Source: Paraburkholderia unamae
GTDB taxonomy: Bacteria; Pseudomonadota; Gammaproteobacteria; Burkholderiales; Burkholderiaceae
Direction of reading: 5' to 3'
NCBI RefSeq assembly: GCF_003268775.1
Contig: NZ_QLSU01000012.1
Span: 186,001-250,000, forward strand
Length of the DNA: 64,000 nt
Shown here: positions 1-8,590 of the stretch, one piece after another
Layout of the letters: every line of letters starts with the position of its first letter
Numbering within the stretch: the first letter of the stretch is position 1
Made by a program: the position numbers and the translations under genes
Notes under the pieces: model-generated
What the model was told of the DNA's origin: nothing
The model's input: only the letters and a program-made list of their open reading frames with translations
The model's database searches: none

Positions 1-529
1 CGCCAGCATCACGAATCCGTTCGACAAGGACACCTTCCAGAAAGCGCACGCCCAGGACCTGACAATCACGGCCACGGCACCCGCGAAGATCCGCATCGTC
101 CAGACGGTGCCCTCGCGCGACTTGCTGCCCGGCAATCCGCTCAAGGGCGAATACGTGATTCAGGCACTCTTTCACGACGGCGACATGCTGGGCTACTCGT
201 TCACGGACAGCGCGACGAGCGTCACGCCCGACGGCAAGATCGTCGAAAAAAGGCTCGATCGCACGATCCGCTACAACCTCAAGTTCAACCGGAACATCAA
301 TCAGGAGTTCCACAAGACCGTTTCCGTGGACGCGGCAAAGACCGTGGAATCGCGCATCCAGCGCGAAAACGGCGGCGCTGCATCCGTGCCCGTGATCCTC
401 TACGGCACCGTGCAGTCGGTGGCCACGCAGACCTGGCCCACGAGCAGCAGCCTCGACGTCAACGTGCAGGTCGATGCCTATGAAGTCGGCTACGGCAAGG
501 GCAAGGCGATCAAACCGCTGTTCGACTAA
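1..529 (+). CDS. Hypothetical protein, 3' end only
   Basis: The reading frame is open from the left window edge (frame 2) to a TAA at 527-529, so this is the C-terminal part of a longer gene whose start lies outside the window. About 175 residues are visible. They are mixed alpha/beta in composition with many charged residues, have no cysteine and show no predicted membrane segment. A GTG at 107 is in frame, but the codons before it read equally well as protein (ASITNPFDKDTFQ and on), so I do not take it as the start. I do not recognise the family. The next gene on the same strand encodes a lipoprotein and lies 66 bases downstream; whether the two are co-transcribed is unknown. Confidence 0.65.
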   Translation, partial: ASITNPFDKDTFQKAHAQDLTITATAPAKIRIVQTVPSRDLLPGNPLKGEYVIQALFHDGDMLGYSFTDSATSVTPDGKIVEKRLDRTIRYNLKFNRNINQEFHKTVSVDAAKTVESRIQRENGGAASVPVILYGTVQSVATQTWPTSSSLDVNVQVDAYEVGYGKGKAIKPLFD

Positions 530-595
530 ACGCGCCGTCGCGAGGCGTCGCACGCTGGCGCACAACACAACGACATCGATCATTCGGGGAACAAC

Positions 596-1654
596 GTGAA
601 GGCCAATCTCTTCGCCTCGCAACGCGTGGCTTCCACCGTGTTGCTGAGTCTTCTTGCGGCTTGCGGTGGCGGCAGTGGCAGCAGCGGCGGTTCCTCGTCA
701 TCGAACGCGTCGACGCCCTCTTCGAGCCCAGCCATTGCGCTCGTGCCATCCACCTCGGCAACGATCGCGGCATACGCCGAAACGGGCAACCCGATTGCCG
801 ACAGCTTCGGATACCTGAACATGATCCGCGAGACCATGGGCCTGCGCGTGCTGGCGCAGGACGCCAACGTGGCCACCGCGTCGCAGCATCACGCGAACTA
901 CCTCGTGGCGAACGACGCGCAAGGGCACGACGAGGTGGCGGGTCAGCCCGGCTTCACGGGCGTCGATCCGCAAACGCGCATCGCGGCGCTGCATCCCACG
1001 GCATATACCGGCGAGGTCACCATCACCGTGCAGTCGAACCAGCTGCCGGACAGCCTGTACGACATCGAAACGCTTTTCAACGCGCCGTTTCACCGCATCG
1101 TCATGCTTTCGGACTTCGCGCTGGCCGGCGTGGGCTACGGCACAAGCGATCAGGCGGGCGCGGTGAACCTGTATAGCGCGCTCAACGTCGATTTCGCCGA
1201 TAGCGCGAACAGTCTCGCGAGCAATCAACTCGTTGCGTACCCATACAGCGGCCAGACGGGCGCGCCTTACCAGTGGATCGCGAGCGAGAGCCCGAATCCG
1301 ATGAACGATGTGCCCAACTACATTGGCAACACGGTTGGCTATCCGGTCACGATCCAGGGCGCGACCGGCGACGCGCTCGTCATCTCTTCGTTCAGGATCG
1401 CCTCGAATGGCGCGGACGTGCCCTGCCAGGAAGTCGATCCGCAAACGGCGAGCATTGGCGGCGACCTGCACGGCGCGGCAATGTGCACGCCCTTCCAGCC
1501 ACTCACGCCCAATACGCCCTATACGGCCACGGTCGCGGGAACGAAGAACGGTCAGGCGTTCAATGTGAGCTGGAACTGGACGACGGCGACGGCCGCCGCC
1601 GTGCAAAAGCAGGCGGTCGGCGGCGCGCAGGGTATGAAGGTGACGATTGAGTAA
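596..1654 (+). CDS. CAP/SCP-domain lipoprotein
   Basis: 352 residues from a GTG start with GGGGA seven bases upstream. The N-terminus is a lipoprotein signal ending in lipobox LLAAC (Cys23), followed by a Gly/Ser-rich tether at about 24-45. The central part (about 65-200) resembles a bacterial CAP (SCP/PR-1) domain: an N-terminal helix like GYLNMIRETMGL, then HHANYLVAND, then HRIVMLSDFALAGVGYG, which matches the helix-strand arrangement of that fold. The C-terminal 150 residues look like an all-beta, Ig-like module (PNTPYTATVAG). The protein is probably outer-membrane anchored and facing the periplasm or the surface. CAP proteins bind lipids or carbohydrates or act as peptidases; nothing here tells which. 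Confidence in lipoprotein and CAP is high, in function low. Confidence 0.8.
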   Translation: MKANLFASQRVASTVLLSLLAACGGGSGSSGGSSSSNASTPSSSPAIALVPSTSATIAAYAETGNPIADSFGYLNMIRETMGLRVLAQDANVATASQHHANYLVANDAQGHDEVAGQPGFTGVDPQTRIAALHPTAYTGEVTITVQSNQLPDSLYDIETLFNAPFHRIVMLSDFALAGVGYGTSDQAGAVNLYSALNVDFADSANSLASNQLVAYPYSGQTGAPYQWIASESPNPMNDVPNYIGNTVGYPVTIQGATGDALVISSFRIASNGADVPCQEVDPQTASIGGDLHGAAMCTPFQPLTPNTPYTATVAGTKNGQAFNVSWNWTTATAAAVQKQAVGGAQGMKVTIE

Positions 1655-1669
1655 TCGTGGTCGCGCCGG

Positions 1670-2716
1670 TTAGCGCATACGCTTGCGCTCGCGCTTGATT
1701 TCGTACATCGAACGATCGGCGTATTCGATCAGCGTCGTCATCTCGACGCCGTCTTCCGGCAAGATGGCCACGCCCACGCTCACACCGAGATCGATGCGCT
1801 TGCCTTCGAATTCGAATGGCTCGCCCACCGTTTCCACGAGCCGGCGGCTGTACGCTTCGGCGTCCTTGCGCCCCGCGATGCCTGGCAGGATCATCGCGAA
1901 CTCGTCGCCGCCCACCCGCGCGGCCGTGTCGACACGGCGGCTGTTGCGCGCGATGCGCGAGGCGGTCTCGCGGATCGCAGCGTCCCCGGCGCGATGGCCA
2001 TGGAGGTCGTTGATGGGCTTCAGGCCGTCCATGTCGAGGTTGAGCACGCCGAGTCCGCCCGCCGAGCGAACGGCGAGATCCACCGACTGGCGCAGGCGAT
2101 CGTAAAAGAGCGCGCGATTGGGCAAGCCCGTGAGCGCGTCGTGCGTCGCACGCAGATAAAGCTCGCTCGTTTCGTGCTGCGCGGCATGGAACATGGCCGC
2201 CGCGATCAGCTCGGACATCAGCGAAAGCACGCGGATGTCCTCGTCGCCGAATGCGTTGACTTCGGCATTCATGACCTTGAGCACGCCGACGGTCGTCTCG
2301 AGATGCTTGAGCGGCATGACGATCATCGAGCGCAGACCGGCGCGGCGGCAGGCTTCGCGATCCACGCGCGCGTCGGTTTCGGAGTCGTCGCAGCGCAGGA
2401 TTTCACCCGTGCGCACGCACTGGCCGGAGAGGCTCGTTTCGCGCGCAAGCCGCATGCCAAGGAGATTCGCGACACTGCCCGAGGCCGCGCGATACACCAT
2501 GTCCGAGCCTTCGGCCAGCTCGACCACGGCGCCTTGCGCGCGCGTGAGCCGCTCGGTGCGCTCGGCCACGTAGGCCATCACGCCGCCGAGATCGAGGCCC
2601 AGTTTCGCGATATCCGACTGCGCCTTGATGATTTCCAGCAGGGTTGCGTTGTTCAGTTGCGTGTCTTGCGCTTCGTTTTTCTTCATCGCTTCAACCGTTT
2701 GCCTCGCCTTCGCCAT
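1670..2716 (-). CDS. GAF-GGDEF diguanylate cyclase
   Basis: Probable diguanylate cyclase making cyclic di-GMP in the cytoplasm. The N-terminal half is a GAF-like sensor (LGLDLGGVMAYVAERTERL through VGVLKVMN), and the C-terminal half is a GGDEF domain. The domain starts with DALTGLPNRALFYDRL, contains the active-site motif GGDEF in RVGGDEFAMIL, and ends with the usual ADRSMYEIKR helix. I see no RxxD product-inhibition site directly before the motif. The start is uncertain: the frame is open to a GTG at 2788, and ATGs lie at 2716 and 2686, none with a strong ribosome-binding site. I chose 2716. There is no membrane segment. The gene runs opposite to the CAP lipoprotein, with only 15 bases between their stops. 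Confidence 0.85.
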   Translation of the reverse strand: MAKARQTVEAMKKNEAQDTQLNNATLLEIIKAQSDIAKLGLDLGGVMAYVAERTERLTRAQGAVVELAEGSDMVYRAASGSVANLLGMRLARETSLSGQCVRTGEILRCDDSETDARVDREACRRAGLRSMIVMPLKHLETTVGVLKVMNAEVNAFGDEDIRVLSLMSELIAAAMFHAAQHETSELYLRATHDALTGLPNRALFYDRLRQSVDLAVRSAGGLGVLNLDMDGLKPINDLHGHRAGDAAIRETASRIARNSRRVDTAARVGGDEFAMILPGIAGRKDAEAYSRRLVETVGEPFEFEGKRIDLGVSVGVAILPEDGVEMTTLIEYADRSMYEIKRERKRMR

Positions 2717-2872
2717 CCTGTCGGCGCTGTAAGCCCAGGTGCCGTCAGATCGGCTTAAAGCATAGCAAACATTGCGAATCAGCTTCACGCAAACGTTTCA
2801 ATCGCCCTGTTTGCGGTAGGCATTTTGGCTCGTTGCGGCGGCAACCATCGCCGGTTGCGCTCAACCCTCCGC

Positions 2873-3628
2873 TCAACCCTCAATACGCTCGCGCGTCACG
2901 CGCAACAGCGCGGCCATCGCGCGGCTCGCGGCGTGGGCGTCGCGGCGCGCAATCGCATCGAACACGGCGGTGTGGTCGGGCAGCGCCGCGTTGAACACCT
3001 CGGCGCGCTTCGCGTTCACGCGCAACTGCCCTTCGAGCGTGCGCTCAATGAGCGTGCCGAGCGGCACCAGCAACTCGTTGCGACAGGCGCCCAGCACGGC
3101 GAGATGGAAGCGCAGGTCGGCGCGCACCCATTCGTCCACGTTGCGCGCCCGCTCCATCGCCGCGTGCGCGCCGGCGAGCGACGCGAGCGCATCGGCGTCG
3201 TGCGCGCTCGCGGCGAGCCCCGCCGCAAACGGCTCGATCATCTCGCGCATTTCCTGGAGCTTGAGCGCGAAGGCGAGCGGCGGCGCGACGCGCGCGTACC
3301 AGTCGAGCACGTCGGCATCGAGCAGATTCCACGCCTCGCGGGCGCGCACCCGCGTACCCACGCGCGGTCGCGATTCCACAAGCCCTTTCGAGGTGAGCGT
3401 GCGCAGCGCCTCGCGCAGCACCGTGCGGCTCACGTCGAACGCTTCCATGAGTTCGGCCTCGCGCGGCAGCACGCACGCGGGCGGGTAGTCGCCGCGCAGG
3501 ATCGCGCTGCCAAGTTCGTAGGCCACCGTGCCGTGCAGGTCGCGTTGGATCGCCGTTCTCCTGGATATTGGGAAGTGATGCGAAATAATACTATTAATAG
3601 CACTTAAAAGCGATTTTTGCAGTAGCAT
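2873..3628 (-). CDS. dgoR: FadR-type GntR regulator, DgoR-like
   Basis: GntR-family repressor with an N-terminal winged helix (VAYELGSAILRGDYPP, LMEAFDVSRTVLREALRTLTSKGLV, then SRPRVGTRV) and a C-terminal all-helical FCD ligand domain. It is divergent from dgoD, so it most likely controls galactonate catabolism as DgoR does in E. coli. The FCD metal-site residues appear present (DLRFHLAV and DHTAVFDAI). The start is odd. The nearest ATG (3628) gives an atypical AT-rich 26-residue extension. A textbook AGGAGA (3557-3562) sits six bases before an in-frame ATC at 3548-3550, exactly where the family usually begins (then QRDLHG). I give the ATG start but consider the ATC start plausible. The symbol is by context. 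Confidence 0.85.
   Translation of the reverse strand: MLLQKSLLSAINSIISHHFPISRRTAIQRDLHGTVAYELGSAILRGDYPPACVLPREAELMEAFDVSRTVLREALRTLTSKGLVESRPRVGTRVRAREAWNLLDADVLDWYARVAPPLAFALKLQEMREMIEPFAAGLAASAHDADALASLAGAHAAMERARNVDEWVRADLRFHLAVLGACRNELLVPLGTLIERTLEGQLRVNAKRAEVFNAALPDHTAVFDAIARRDAHAASRAMAALLRVTRERIEG
3591..3600. promoter_or_regulatory. AT-rich palindrome between dgoR-like gene and dgoD
   Basis: CTATTAATAG is a perfect 10-base palindrome in the only AT-rich part of the divergent region. It lies 95 bases before dgoD and, if the regulator starts at 3550, about 40 bases before that gene too. Position and symmetry fit an autoregulatory operator for the GntR protein, but the classical FadR-type core is not obvious, so this is a guess from placement. 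Confidence 0.3.
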
Positions 3629-3695
3629 GGCGCTCAAGACGCGCGGCATCCGCCCTGCATGCGATGCGTGCGCCCTGTTCCCTCGGAGACACCGC

Positions 3696-4844
3696 ATGAA
3701 AATCACCAAGCTCGAAACCTTCGTCGTCCCGCCGCGCTGGCTCTTTCTCAAGATCGAAACCGACGAGGGCATCGTCGGCTGGGGCGAGCCGATCGTCGAA
3801 GGCCGCGCGCATACGGTGGCCGCCGCCGTCGACGAACTCGCCGACTACCTGATCGGCAAGGACCCGCTCCTGATCGAAGACCACTGGCAGGTGATGTACC
3901 GCGCGGGTTTCTATCGCGGCGGCCCGATCACGATGAGCGCGATTGCGGGCGTCGATCAGGCGCTCTGGGACATCAAGGGCAAGCATCATGGCGTGCCGGT
4001 GCATGCGCTGCTCGGCGGCCAGGTGCGCGACAAGATCAAGGTGTATTCGTGGATCGGCGGCGACCGTCCGAGCGATGTCGCCAACAATGCGCGCGCCGTG
4101 GTCGAGCGTGGCTTCAAGGCCGTGAAGATGAACGGCTCGGAAGAGTTGCAGATCATCGATACCTTCGACAAGGTGCAAGGCGTCATCAACAACGTCGCGG
4201 CCGTGCGCGAAGCGGTGGGCCCGAATGTCGGCATCGGCGTGGACTTCCATGGCCGCGTGCACAAGCCGATGGCCAAGGTGCTCGCCAAAGAGCTCGATCC
4301 GTTCAAGCTGATGTTCATCGAGGAGCCCGTGCTCTCCGAGAACGTCGAGGCGCTGCGCGACATCGTCAACCAGACCAGCACGCCGATCGCGCTGGGCGAG
4401 CGGCTGTATTCGCGCTGGGACTTCAAGCACATTCTCGCGGGCGGCTACGTGGACATCATCCAGCCCGACGCCTCGCACGCGGGCGGCATCACCGAGTGCC
4501 GCAAGATCGCCGCGATGGCCGAGGCCTATGACGTCGCGCTCGCGCTGCACTGCCCGCTCGGGCCTATCGCGCTCGCCACCTGCTTGCAGATCGACGCGGT
4601 GAGCTACAACGCGTTCATCCAGGAGCAGAGCCTCGGCATTCACTACAACAAGGGCAACGATCTGCTCGACTACATCAGGAACCCGGAGGTCTTCAAGTAC
4701 GAAGACGGTTTTGTGTCGATTCCGCAGGGCCCGGGCCTTGGCGTCGACGTGAACGAAGAGAAGGTGCGCGAGATGGCGAAGATCGGGCACCGCTGGCGCA
4801 ATCCGGTGTGGCGTCACGAGGACGGCAGCGTCGCCGAATGGTGA
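3696..4844 (+). CDS. dgoD: D-galactonate dehydratase
   Basis: 382 residues, the same length as E. coli DgoD. It is an enolase-superfamily (mandelate racemase group) enzyme that converts D-galactonate to 2-dehydro-3-deoxy-D-galactonate, the first step of the De Ley-Doudoroff type route. The metal ligand Asp183 with acid His185 (DFHGR) and Glu209 (FIEEP) fall at the E. coli numbering; Glu235 is in the GERLYSRWDF stretch, and the catalytic His285 region reads ALHCPLGPIALA. The start is the ATG with GGAGAC six bases upstream; an upstream in-frame ATG at 3627 lacks this. The next pathway genes (kinase dgoK, aldolase dgoA) are not in the window, so they are encoded elsewhere. Confidence 0.95.
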   Translation: MKITKLETFVVPPRWLFLKIETDEGIVGWGEPIVEGRAHTVAAAVDELADYLIGKDPLLIEDHWQVMYRAGFYRGGPITMSAIAGVDQALWDIKGKHHGVPVHALLGGQVRDKIKVYSWIGGDRPSDVANNARAVVERGFKAVKMNGSEELQIIDTFDKVQGVINNVAAVREAVGPNVGIGVDFHGRVHKPMAKVLAKELDPFKLMFIEEPVLSENVEALRDIVNQTSTPIALGERLYSRWDFKHILAGGYVDIIQPDASHAGGITECRKIAAMAEAYDVALALHCPLGPIALATCLQIDAVSYNAFIQEQSLGIHYNKGNDLLDYIRNPEVFKYEDGFVSIPQGPGLGVDVNEEKVREMAKIGHRWRNPVWRHEDGSVAEW

Positions 4845-5008
4845 TGCCGGGGTGATGCGGGAACGCGCGGCGACGACGTCGCGCGTTACGCGATGCCTTG
4901 CGCGCCGCGCATGATGCCGGCGTAACGTTTAGCGAGATTTTTCGCTGCCCGCGCATGCCGCCGCGGGCCTGGCGAGCGACGTAAGCCGGTTGCGCACACA
5001 GCCGGTTC

Positions 5009-5040
5009 ACGCACAGCCGCGCCGCGGCACGGCTGTGCGT
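5009..5040. terminator. Hairpin between convergent dgoD and copD-like gene
   Basis: ACGCACAGCCG (5009-5019) pairs perfectly with CGGCTGTGCGT (5030-5040) across a 10-base GC-rich loop. It lies between two genes that converge. There is no T-run on either side, so if it ends transcription it is not a classical intrinsic terminator. Confidence 0.4.
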
Positions 5041-5059
5041 AAGCGCCAGCAGCCGCGCC

Positions 5060-5986
5060 TCAGCCCTGCAACACGTAGCCCGGCACGCTGTGCGCGAGCG
5101 CGGCGGCCGCCACGAGCACGCCGATCATCACGATCGCTTCGAGATGGATCACGTTGACGAAGCGGCGCGCCGCCGCCGTCGACGCCGCACGGCGCAACTC
5201 CGGCATCGCCACGAGCCGGTTGAAACCGCCCAGCACGAGCGCGAGCACGACGAGCGCGCACTTGAGCAGGAGCACGCGGCCCCAGGCGCTGTCCACCAGC
5301 GCCTCGACCGAGCCGCCGGTGCCGCGCAAGGCGTTGAACACGCCCGTCGCGATCACGAAGCCCACCGCGAACATCGCCACGTTCGACACCTGTCCCGCCG
5401 TGCGGATCAGCACGCCGCGCGCGGTCGATGCGCCAAGCGCGGGCAGCACGGCGAGACCGCCCGCCATGACGATGCCGCTCCACGCGCTCGCGCTCAGCAC
5501 ATGCAGGGTATGCAGGCCGAGCGCCGCCGAGGCGAAGCCCGCGTCGGCAGCATGACCGAGGCCCGCGCGGCCCCCCGCGATAGCGATGAGCGCTAGCCAC
5601 AGCACGCCGTCGCGCGCCACGCTCGACGCCGCGAACGCGCAGCCGAGCAGCACGAGCGCGCCCAGGAACGCGACAGACCACGCGTGCCCGACATGGGTTT
5701 GCGCAAGCACGGTGCCGACCACGCCGAACGCGCCGGGCAGCGGCTCGCCGCTGATCGACGCGCTTTCGTAGAGCATCCACATGAGGAGCGCTGCCACGAG
5801 CACGAACGCCGACGCGCGCAACGAACGCTGCGCGCGCAGCCACGCGAGGCGCGCGGGCGCGACCGCCGTGCGGCCGTCCTTGTCGAGCCACGCGCCAAAG
5901 AACGCCGAGCCGAGCGCGAACGCATACGCAATGTTGACGAGGGTCGCCATGGCGACCTGCCCGATCCAGAGCCAGTCAGCTTTCAT
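5060..5986 (-). CDS. copD: CopD-family inner-membrane protein
   Basis: 308 residues with about eight hydrophobic helices, matching the copper-resistance D family (CopD/PcoD), proposed to move copper across the inner membrane. Family-like features are the long hydrophobic repeats and the LHTLHVLSASAWSGIVMAGGL helix, which carries conserved His and Trp. I chose the ATG at 5986, which has GAGGG upstream; the frame runs open a further 400 bases, but that stretch has no membrane-protein character and looks like GC-rich noise. No copC or copper sensor lies next to it, so involvement in copper is by family only. Confidence 0.8.
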   Translation of the reverse strand: MKADWLWIGQVAMATLVNIAYAFALGSAFFGAWLDKDGRTAVAPARLAWLRAQRSLRASAFVLVAALLMWMLYESASISGEPLPGAFGVVGTVLAQTHVGHAWSVAFLGALVLLGCAFAASSVARDGVLWLALIAIAGGRAGLGHAADAGFASAALGLHTLHVLSASAWSGIVMAGGLAVLPALGASTARGVLIRTAGQVSNVAMFAVGFVIATGVFNALRGTGGSVEALVDSAWGRVLLLKCALVVLALVLGGFNRLVAMPELRRAASTAAARRFVNVIHLEAIVMIGVLVAAAALAHSVPGYVLQG

Positions 5987-6393
5987 CGGACCGCGCCCTC
6001 CCGCAGGTTGCCGGTGCCGCGGGCTTCGCGGAGCGAGGAAGGAGGCGAACAGTGCGCTTGCTGCAACGGTAAGGAAAGTGCAATTGGAGTCATCGAGACA
6101 AGTGGCAAGGAAACAACATGAAACACAAGGCCGAAGCGGCGGCCACGAGGCGCACGCAAACGGAAACACGTCGGAATCACAGCGCAAACCCGGCGCACAC
6201 ACAATCCGCGCGGGTGCCTGCTTCGATAGGCGCCGCGCCTGTCGGTTCAATGCGCGCGGCATGAACCCTCGCGAGGAGTGTGGCGCGGGTGCGGGACAAC
6301 CCCGTGTCACCGTTTGGCGAACAGGTGCAGAATCATAACCGGCGACGATGCGACGTTCCGCCGCAAGACCGCCTCGGCGGCGCATGCGGCAAA
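5987..6393. other. Divergent intergenic region, copD-like / cytochrome c
   Basis: About 400 bases between the copD-like start and the cytochrome promoter. Both strands carry open frames, but these have no ribosome-binding sites and their proteins look like GC-rich read-through (Arg/Ala/Ser/Pro-rich), so I call no gene. No repeat or clear hairpin was found. It presumably holds the copD-like promoter. Confidence 0.4.
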
Positions 6394-6422
6394 TGGTCAC
6401 TACCGGTGCCGAATGCTAGAAT
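6394..6422 (+). promoter_or_regulatory. Sigma-70-like promoter for the cytochrome c pair
   Basis: TGGTCA (6394-6399, four of six matches to the -35 consensus), a 17-base spacer, then TAGAAT (6417-6422) preceded by TGC, an extended -10. The predicted transcript starts near 6429, about 100 bases before the first cytochrome gene. Confidence 0.45.
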
Positions 6423-6528
6423 CTGCTGCGTCGCCGCAGCGCGCACGGTCTTCGGCTTTCATCGCGCGCAGCCTACAAGCCGGGCCGTTCGAAGCCTGGT
6501 CAGGTCCACGATAAAGATGGAGTTACGC

Positions 6529-7272
6529 GTGTCCCCAAGACGTATCTTCCGACCGCTCATTCCGCTCGTCGCGCCTCTGGGAGCAGCACTTTTGCTCGGG
6601 ACGACCGGCGCTCTCAACGCTGCGCATGCCCAAACCCCGCAGCCCAAAGCCCCCGACACGATCGAATCGCGCGTGCAGGGCTGCACCGCGTGCCACGGCT
6701 CGCACGGTCAGGGCACCGACAACGATTACTTCCCGCGTCTCGCCGGCAAGCCGGCCGAGTACCTGTACAACCAGCTAATGAACTTCCGCGAGGGTCGCCG
6801 CAAGTACCCTCCGATGAATTATCTGGTCACCTATCTCTCCGACGACTACCTGCACGAGATCGCAACGTTCTTCTCGCAGCAGCGGCCGCCCTACCCGCCG
6901 CCCGCCAAGCCGTCGGTGAGCGACACCACGCTCGCGCGCGGCCGCGACATCGTGCTGCACGGCGTGCCGTCCAAGCAGGTGCCCGCCTGCGCGGCCTGCC
7001 ACGGCGCGAAGCTCACCGGCATGGAGCCGGCCATCCCGGGTCTCGTTGGCCTGCACGCGGACTACATCAGCGCGCAGATCGGCGCATGGCGCTCGGGCTC
7101 GCGTCACGCGAAGGCGCCGGACTGCATGCATGAGGTCGCCACGCGCCTCAGCGACGACGACGTCAACGCGGTCGCGGCCTGGCTCTCCACGCAGAGCGCG
7201 CCGCAAAACCCCGTGCCGGCAGCCGCCGGCTCCTTGAAGACGCCGCTTGCCTGCGGCAGCGAACCGCAATAA
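6529..7272 (+). CDS. Di-haem cytochrome c, exported
   Basis: About 247 residues with a Sec signal peptide (hydrophobic LIPLVAPLGAALLLG, cleavage after AHA) and two c-type haem sites, CTACH (about Cys52) and CAACH (about Cys154). The two-domain layout with GSHGQGTDNDYFPRLAGKP resembles cytochrome c4/c553 proteins that carry electrons in the periplasm. I chose the GTG at 6529 because GGAG lies six bases upstream; an ATG four codons earlier (6517) has no such site. The gene is followed after 22 bases by a tri-haem cytochrome and is surely co-transcribed with it. The electron donor is unknown: no dehydrogenase subunit lies nearby. Confidence 0.9.
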   Translation: MSPRRIFRPLIPLVAPLGAALLLGTTGALNAAHAQTPQPKAPDTIESRVQGCTACHGSHGQGTDNDYFPRLAGKPAEYLYNQLMNFREGRRKYPPMNYLVTYLSDDYLHEIATFFSQQRPPYPPPAKPSVSDTTLARGRDIVLHGVPSKQVPACAACHGAKLTGMEPAIPGLVGLHADYISAQIGAWRSGSRHAKAPDCMHEVATRLSDDDVNAVAAWLSTQSAPQNPVPAAAGSLKTPLACGSEPQ

Positions 7273-7294
7273 GGCGCCGGGGGAGACAGCCAAT

Positions 7295-8590
7295 ATGAAC
7301 CGCAAGTCCCTGTTCGCACTTTCCGCCGTGATCGTGGCCGCCGCCGCGGCACTCGTGCCCGTGCTCTGGTCGGGCACCGACTACCTGCGCAACGGCGCCG
7401 CACAAGCCGCAACGCCCGCCGACCAGGCCGATCTCATCAAGAAGGGCGAGTATCTCGCGCGCGCCGGCGACTGTATCGCCTGCCACACGGTGCGCGGCGG
7501 CCAGATGTTCGCGGGCGGCCTGCCGATGGCGACGCCCTTCGGCACGCTCTACACGCCCAACATCACGCCCGACGACCAGTACGGCATCGGCAAATGGAGC
7601 GCCGACGACTTCTATCGCGCCATGCACACGGGCCGCTCGAAAGACGGCAGCCTGCTCTATCCGGCGTTCCCGTTCGCGAGCTACACCAAGGTCACGCGCG
7701 CCGACTCGGACGCGATCTACGCCTTCCTGCGCTCGGTGCCGCCGGCGAACATTCCGAGCCGCCCGCACGAGCTCAAGTTCCCGTTCAACAACCGCAACCT
7801 GTTGATCGGCTGGCGCACGCTGTTCTTCCGTGAAGGCGAGTTCAAGCCCGATCCGACCAAGTCGGTCGAGTGGAACCGCGGCGCGTATCTCGTGGAAGGC
7901 CTCGGGCACTGCGGCATGTGCCATACGTCCATCAACGCGGTGGGCGGCCCGGTCAACTCGGCGGCCTTCGCGGGCGGTCTGATCCCGCTCCAGAACTGGT
8001 ACGCGCCGTCGCTCACGGGCAGCGAAGGCGGCCTCGGCGACTGGGACATCAAGGATATTTCGAGCCTCCTGAAAACCGGCGTTTCGGAGCGCGGCGCGGT
8101 GTTCGGCCCGATGGCGGACGTGATCCACAACAGTCTGCAATATCTTTCGGACGACGACATCCACGCGATGGCCTCGTACCTGAAGACCATCCCGCAAAAG
8201 AAGGAAGCGCCCGAAACGATGCAGATGGAGACGTCGGAAGCGTTCGGTGGCGAACTCTTGCAGCAAGGTCAGAAGATCTACCATGACCAGTGTGCAAAGT
8301 GCCACGCGGAGAACGGTCTCGGCATGCCGCCGAACTTCCCGCCGCTTGCGAACAACCAGTCGATCCAGATGCATTCGGCTGTGAACCCGATCCGCATGGT
8401 GCTCAACGGCGGCTATCCGCCGAGCACGGGAGGCAATCCGCGCCCGTACGGCATGCCGCCGTTCGCGCAGTCGCTCTCGAACCAGGAAGTCGCGGCGGTC
8501 GTGACGTTCATCCGCATGTCCTGGGGCAACAAGGGCACGCCGGTGTCTCCGCAGCAGGTCGCGGATTTGCGCTCGTCGCCGCTGGACTGA
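7295..8590 (+). CDS. Tri-haem cytochrome c, alcohol/gluconate dehydrogenase type
   Basis: 431 residues. The N-terminus is a signal or anchor helix, followed by three CxxCH sites: CIACH (Cys60), CGMCH (Cys206) and CAKCH (Cys333), one per roughly 140-residue domain. This is the layout of the cytochrome c subunit of membrane-bound alcohol, aldehyde or gluconate dehydrogenases, which passes electrons to the quinone pool or an oxidase. FGTLYTPNITPD and FPFASYTKVT are typical of that group. The start is set by GGGAGAC just before the ATG. The partner flavin or PQQ dehydrogenase is not in this window, so the substrate cannot be named. Confidence 0.9.
   Translation: MNRKSLFALSAVIVAAAAALVPVLWSGTDYLRNGAAQAATPADQADLIKKGEYLARAGDCIACHTVRGGQMFAGGLPMATPFGTLYTPNITPDDQYGIGKWSADDFYRAMHTGRSKDGSLLYPAFPFASYTKVTRADSDAIYAFLRSVPPANIPSRPHELKFPFNNRNLLIGWRTLFFREGEFKPDPTKSVEWNRGAYLVEGLGHCGMCHTSINAVGGPVNSAAFAGGLIPLQNWYAPSLTGSEGGLGDWDIKDISSLLKTGVSERGAVFGPMADVIHNSLQYLSDDDIHAMASYLKTIPQKKEAPETMQMETSEAFGGELLQQGQKIYHDQCAKCHAENGLGMPPNFPPLANNQSIQMHSAVNPIRMVLNGGYPPSTGGNPRPYGMPPFAQSLSNQEVAAVVTFIRMSWGNKGTPVSPQQVADLRSSPLD

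Noticed and set aside
5987..6400. N-terminal extension of the CopD-like protein
   Set aside because: The frame is open, but the residues are not membrane-protein-like and the ATG at 5986 has a ribosome-binding site.
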